Below are positions 42,302 to 43,962 of a DNA stretch of 43,962 nt, piece after piece. Source of the stretch: Porphyromonadaceae bacterium UBA7180 (GTDB lineage Bacteria > Bacteroidota > Bacteroidia > Bacteroidales > Muribaculaceae); the NCBI GenBank assembly GCA_002491165.1, contig DKVK01000093.1, forward strand, positions 6,169-50,130, read 5' to 3'. The notes below the pieces were generated by a model. It made no database searches. It had not been told where the DNA came from and worked only from the letters and a program-made list of their open reading frames with translations. The position numbers and the translations under genes were made by a program. Each line of letters opens with the position of its first letter. Positions within the stretch are counted from its first letter, which is position 1.

Positions 42302-42556
42302 ATGGAACAAATCAAATTCCTGCTCCTCGCCTTAACCGTGTTCTCGCTCGGCATAGGGGCGCAGACCAAGAAAACGGAACCGGTAAAAATAAATCCCGAA
42401 ATATGCAAGACTTGCAAAAATTATAATAAACCCGCCGACTGCGAAAAGGCACGGACGGTGACAAATACATGTCCGCAGCTCAAGAAACAGACTGTCGTAA
42501 AGTCCAAAAAGATAACACGCAAGAAGGTGAAAAGTGCCCCTAAAAAGAAAAAGTAA
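42302..42556 (+). CDS. Small secreted basic cysteine-containing protein
   Basis: The 84-residue protein has a signal peptide (MEQIKFLLLALTVFSLGIGA). A short mature region contains four cysteines (CKTC, then one and one: ADCEK, NTCPQL). The C-terminus is extremely lysine-rich (VVKSKKITRKKVKSAPKKKK). Longer starts exist but ATG 42302 gives the signal peptide and fits the leader. The family is unknown. The basic tail suggests binding to nucleic acid, lipid A or polyanions; the cysteines could form disulfides through the nearby VKOR/thioredoxin. Both are inference. Confidence 0.65.
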   Translation: MEQIKFLLLALTVFSLGIGAQTKKTEPVKINPEICKTCKNYNKPADCEKARTVTNTCPQLKKQTVVKSKKITRKKVKSAPKKKK

Positions 42557-42631
42557 CCTTTCCCGGGCAATACACCTTCCCCTGGTAAATTACTTGCCAG
42601 GTGGTTGCTTTTCCCTGCACATTGAGTCTGA

Positions 42632-42660
42632 TAGCTACTTTTGATTGCAGTAGCTACTTT
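42632..42660. repeat. Direct repeat TAGCTACTTT before the PAP2 gene
   Basis: Two identical 10-mers TAGCTACTTT (42632-42641 and 42651-42660) are 19 bp apart. The first overlaps TACTTTTG (42636-42643), a perfect -7 box, about 57 nt before the PAP2 start. No good -33 element is visible. Confidence 0.45.
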
Positions 42661-42699
42661 CCTATTTTCCCATGCTTCCCATAACGAACCGACCGAAAC

Positions 42700-43323
42700 A
42701 TGACCTCTCTTATCTCTGAAATAACAAACTGGCTTCTTGTCGCAGACCAGACGCTGATGCTGTTTTTCAACGGAATGCACAACGCCTTCTTCGACAAGGT
42801 GATGTGGGTTATAAGCAGCAAATACTTCTGGGTGCCGTTCTATGTACTGTTGGCGTTCTATTTCGTGCGGCGGCTGGGATGGCGCCGTGCGCTGGTGTGC
42901 ATACTGCTCATCGGCCTCGTCGTCACGCTCGTCGACCAGACGTGCAGCCACCTGATACGCCCCATAGTGCAGCGGATGCGGCCGTCGAACCCTGACAATC
43001 CGCTTTCGCAATACATCCACATCGTAAACGACTACCGCGGCGGCCGCTTCGGTTTTCCGTCGTGTCACGCCGCCAACTGCTTTTCGCTGGCGATATTGAC
43101 GGCAGTTTTCATGCGTGTGCGCTGGCTTACGGCCACGATGTTCGCATGGGCTGTAACGGTAAGCTATTCGCGTATATATCTCGGCGTTCACTATCCCGGC
43201 GACCTGCTGAGCGGCTTCCTAGTAGCCAGCGTCTACGCTTCGGCCATCGGCGGTCTCTACATCCGCTACAGCCACCGCCCGCTGCCGCTTCCCCGCTTCT
43301 TCCGCCTCCCGCGCTCCGCCTGA
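42700..43323 (+). CDS. PAP2 family membrane phosphatase
   Basis: The 207-residue inner-membrane protein has about five to six membrane segments and the PAP2 signature: RPIVQRMRP (87-95), FPSCHAAN with the PSxH at 120-123, and SRIYLGVHYPGD with SRx5Hx3D (Ser157, Arg158, His164, Asp168). Such enzymes remove phosphate from lipids, for instance undecaprenyl pyrophosphate or lipid A. Its size is like PgpB/BcrC relatives in Bacteroidota. The substrate cannot be decided from sequence. Confidence 0.88.
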   Translation: MTSLISEITNWLLVADQTLMLFFNGMHNAFFDKVMWVISSKYFWVPFYVLLAFYFVRRLGWRRALVCILLIGLVVTLVDQTCSHLIRPIVQRMRPSNPDNPLSQYIHIVNDYRGGRFGFPSCHAANCFSLAILTAVFMRVRWLTATMFAWAVTVSYSRIYLGVHYPGDLLSGFLVASVYASAIGGLYIRYSHRPLPLPRFFRLPRSA

Positions 43324-43559
43324 CCTATACGTTGCAGGTACTTACATAGTAAATGTGCTGGCGTTGACAGTAAGGGAGTCGCACAGACGCTCCTTTGGAA
43401 ATCGCGGGAGGGATTGACGGGAGGACAAATAGCTATTGTTGCGTGGAGATTCGTTTTTATAAGCTTACAGTGTTACAATTACCAGGTGACTTAGGTTTGT
43501 AATACTGTTATAAGGTGTTTGAAATCAGCGTTGTACACTTGTAGTGTTCTTGTGACATT

Positions 43560-43742
43560 GTGATGAGAGGTATTGCGAAAATAAAAAATGGCACTTCACA
43601 ACCGAAATATTTTCGAATGAAAATCTCCCCGACCAAGGCATTGGGGAAGATGAACGAATGGTATGAGAAAGTAACGGCATTGGACAACAATAACTTTAGT
43701 CAAGATATTCCGTTCGCAGATGCGGGGAGTACGGGACCGTGA
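43560..43742 (+). CDS. Doubtful 60-aa ORF in gene-poor region
   Basis: I do not recognise it. It has mixed charge (MMRGIAKIKNGTSQPKYFRM... KMNEWYEKVTALDNNN), no signal or membrane segment, and no strong promoter in front. It lies within 43324-43939, which otherwise holds no gene. A minus-strand ORF overlaps it. It might be noise or the tail of something lost. Confidence 0.2.
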   Translation: MMRGIAKIKNGTSQPKYFRMKISPTKALGKMNEWYEKVTALDNNNFSQDIPFADAGSTGP

Positions 43743-43886
43743 TTTCTTCATCTTTAGACTCGTCAAACTCTATGCCTAAACTTTAACATTTATAATCCGC
43801 GATTTTAACAAATGCACCGGTATTTCGGCTTGACCCGGATATTTCAATATTTTGCGCCGTAGTGGGACGGGTCAAAAAGAAACGAC

Positions 43887-43911
43887 CTCTGAAAATCAGC
43901 GATTTTCAGAG
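43887..43911 (-). terminator. Terminator behind the tRNA gene
   Basis: CTCTGAAAATC / GATTTTCAGAG, a perfect 11-bp stem with 3-nt loop. On the minus strand T-rich sequence (TCGTTTCTTTTT) follows. It lies 28 nt downstream of the tRNA 3' end and most likely ends that transcript. Confidence 0.8.
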
Positions 43912-43939
43912 ATCTTCTATGGTCTGATGGACCCTTTTG

Positions 43940-43962
43940 TGATCCGCCTGGGGTTCGAACCC
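43940..43962 (-). tRNA. 3' end of a minus-strand tRNA, cut by window edge
   Basis: The minus strand reads GGGTTCGAACCCCAGGCGGATC then A. The TTCGAAC T-loop is flanked by part of the T-stem, followed by a 7-nt acceptor strand GCGGATC and discriminator A at 43940. CCA does not appear to be encoded. The anticodon lies outside the window, so the isotype is not determinable; acceptor sequences of this type occur in Bacteroidota tRNA-Lys. Confidence 0.8.

Noticed and set aside
43508..43690. 60-aa minus-strand ORF near the tRNA
   Set aside because: No promoter, RBS or recognisable domain; overlaps another equally weak ORF on the other strand.
1..43962. CRISPR array, insertion sequence or integrase
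   Set aside because: No regular direct repeats with spacers, and no transposase or integrase motif in any ORF.

Overview
The window comes from a Bacteroidales genome. A gut Muribaculaceae-type member is an inference from the moderate-to-high GC of the core genes. Supporting evidence is the Bacteroidota promoter pattern (TTTG, about 20 nt, TAnnTTTG) in front of many genes, the family-specific proteins (DUF3822 beside RsmD, an AlkZ-related protein, a pseudo-C39/VKOR protein, an 'FKTPEGYF' membrane protein, a thioester-less alpha-2-macroglobulin) and the gene order.

Layout. (1) 1-8353, mostly minus strand: the start of lepA, a secreted leucine-rich-repeat protein, a small plus-strand membrane ORF, yaaA, then the tight operon DUF3822-rsmD-ribBA-S9 peptidase. 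(2) 8458-19083, all minus: a defence island, AT-richer in its distal half. It holds an ATPase/HNH pair resembling Septu PtuA/PtuB. With its own promoter there follows a four-gene cluster: SNF2-type helicase, type III-like Mod methyltransferase, DUF1016/YhcG nuclease, and Res helicase-nuclease. The gap between SNF2 and Mod looks like a decayed gene. (3) 19255-23391, plus: MATE exporter, ispE, grpE, dnaJ, ending in a long bidirectional hairpin. (4) 23611-31881, minus: an alpha-2-macroglobulin-like giant coupled to an AmpG-like MFS transporter, plus a Spy/CpxP-like protein and an anti-sigma-like membrane protein. (5) 32291-34436, minus: sdaA and rnz. (6) 34594-37708, plus: a TonB-dependent receptor and a lipoprotein. 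(7) 37779-41508, minus: phosphoesterase, AlkZ-related protein, alpha/beta hydrolase, then a redox/peptide locus (thioredoxin, pseudo-C39/VKOR protein, unannotated 44-aa peptide). (8) 41599-43323, plus: thiol peroxidase, a small basic secreted protein and a PAP2 phosphatase. (9) 43324-43962: a gene-poor stretch ending in the 3' fragment of a minus-strand tRNA with its terminator.

Most interesting points: the composite restriction/defence island; a perfect 33-bp palindrome with a degenerate sibling inside the DUF1016 gene; the thioredoxin-VKOR-small peptide locus; an operator-like inverted repeat over the predicted start of the grpE-dnaJ transcript; and a strong terminator at 32145-32179 with no matching gene, suggesting a small RNA. 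Functions are inferred from motifs and family knowledge; no database search was run.
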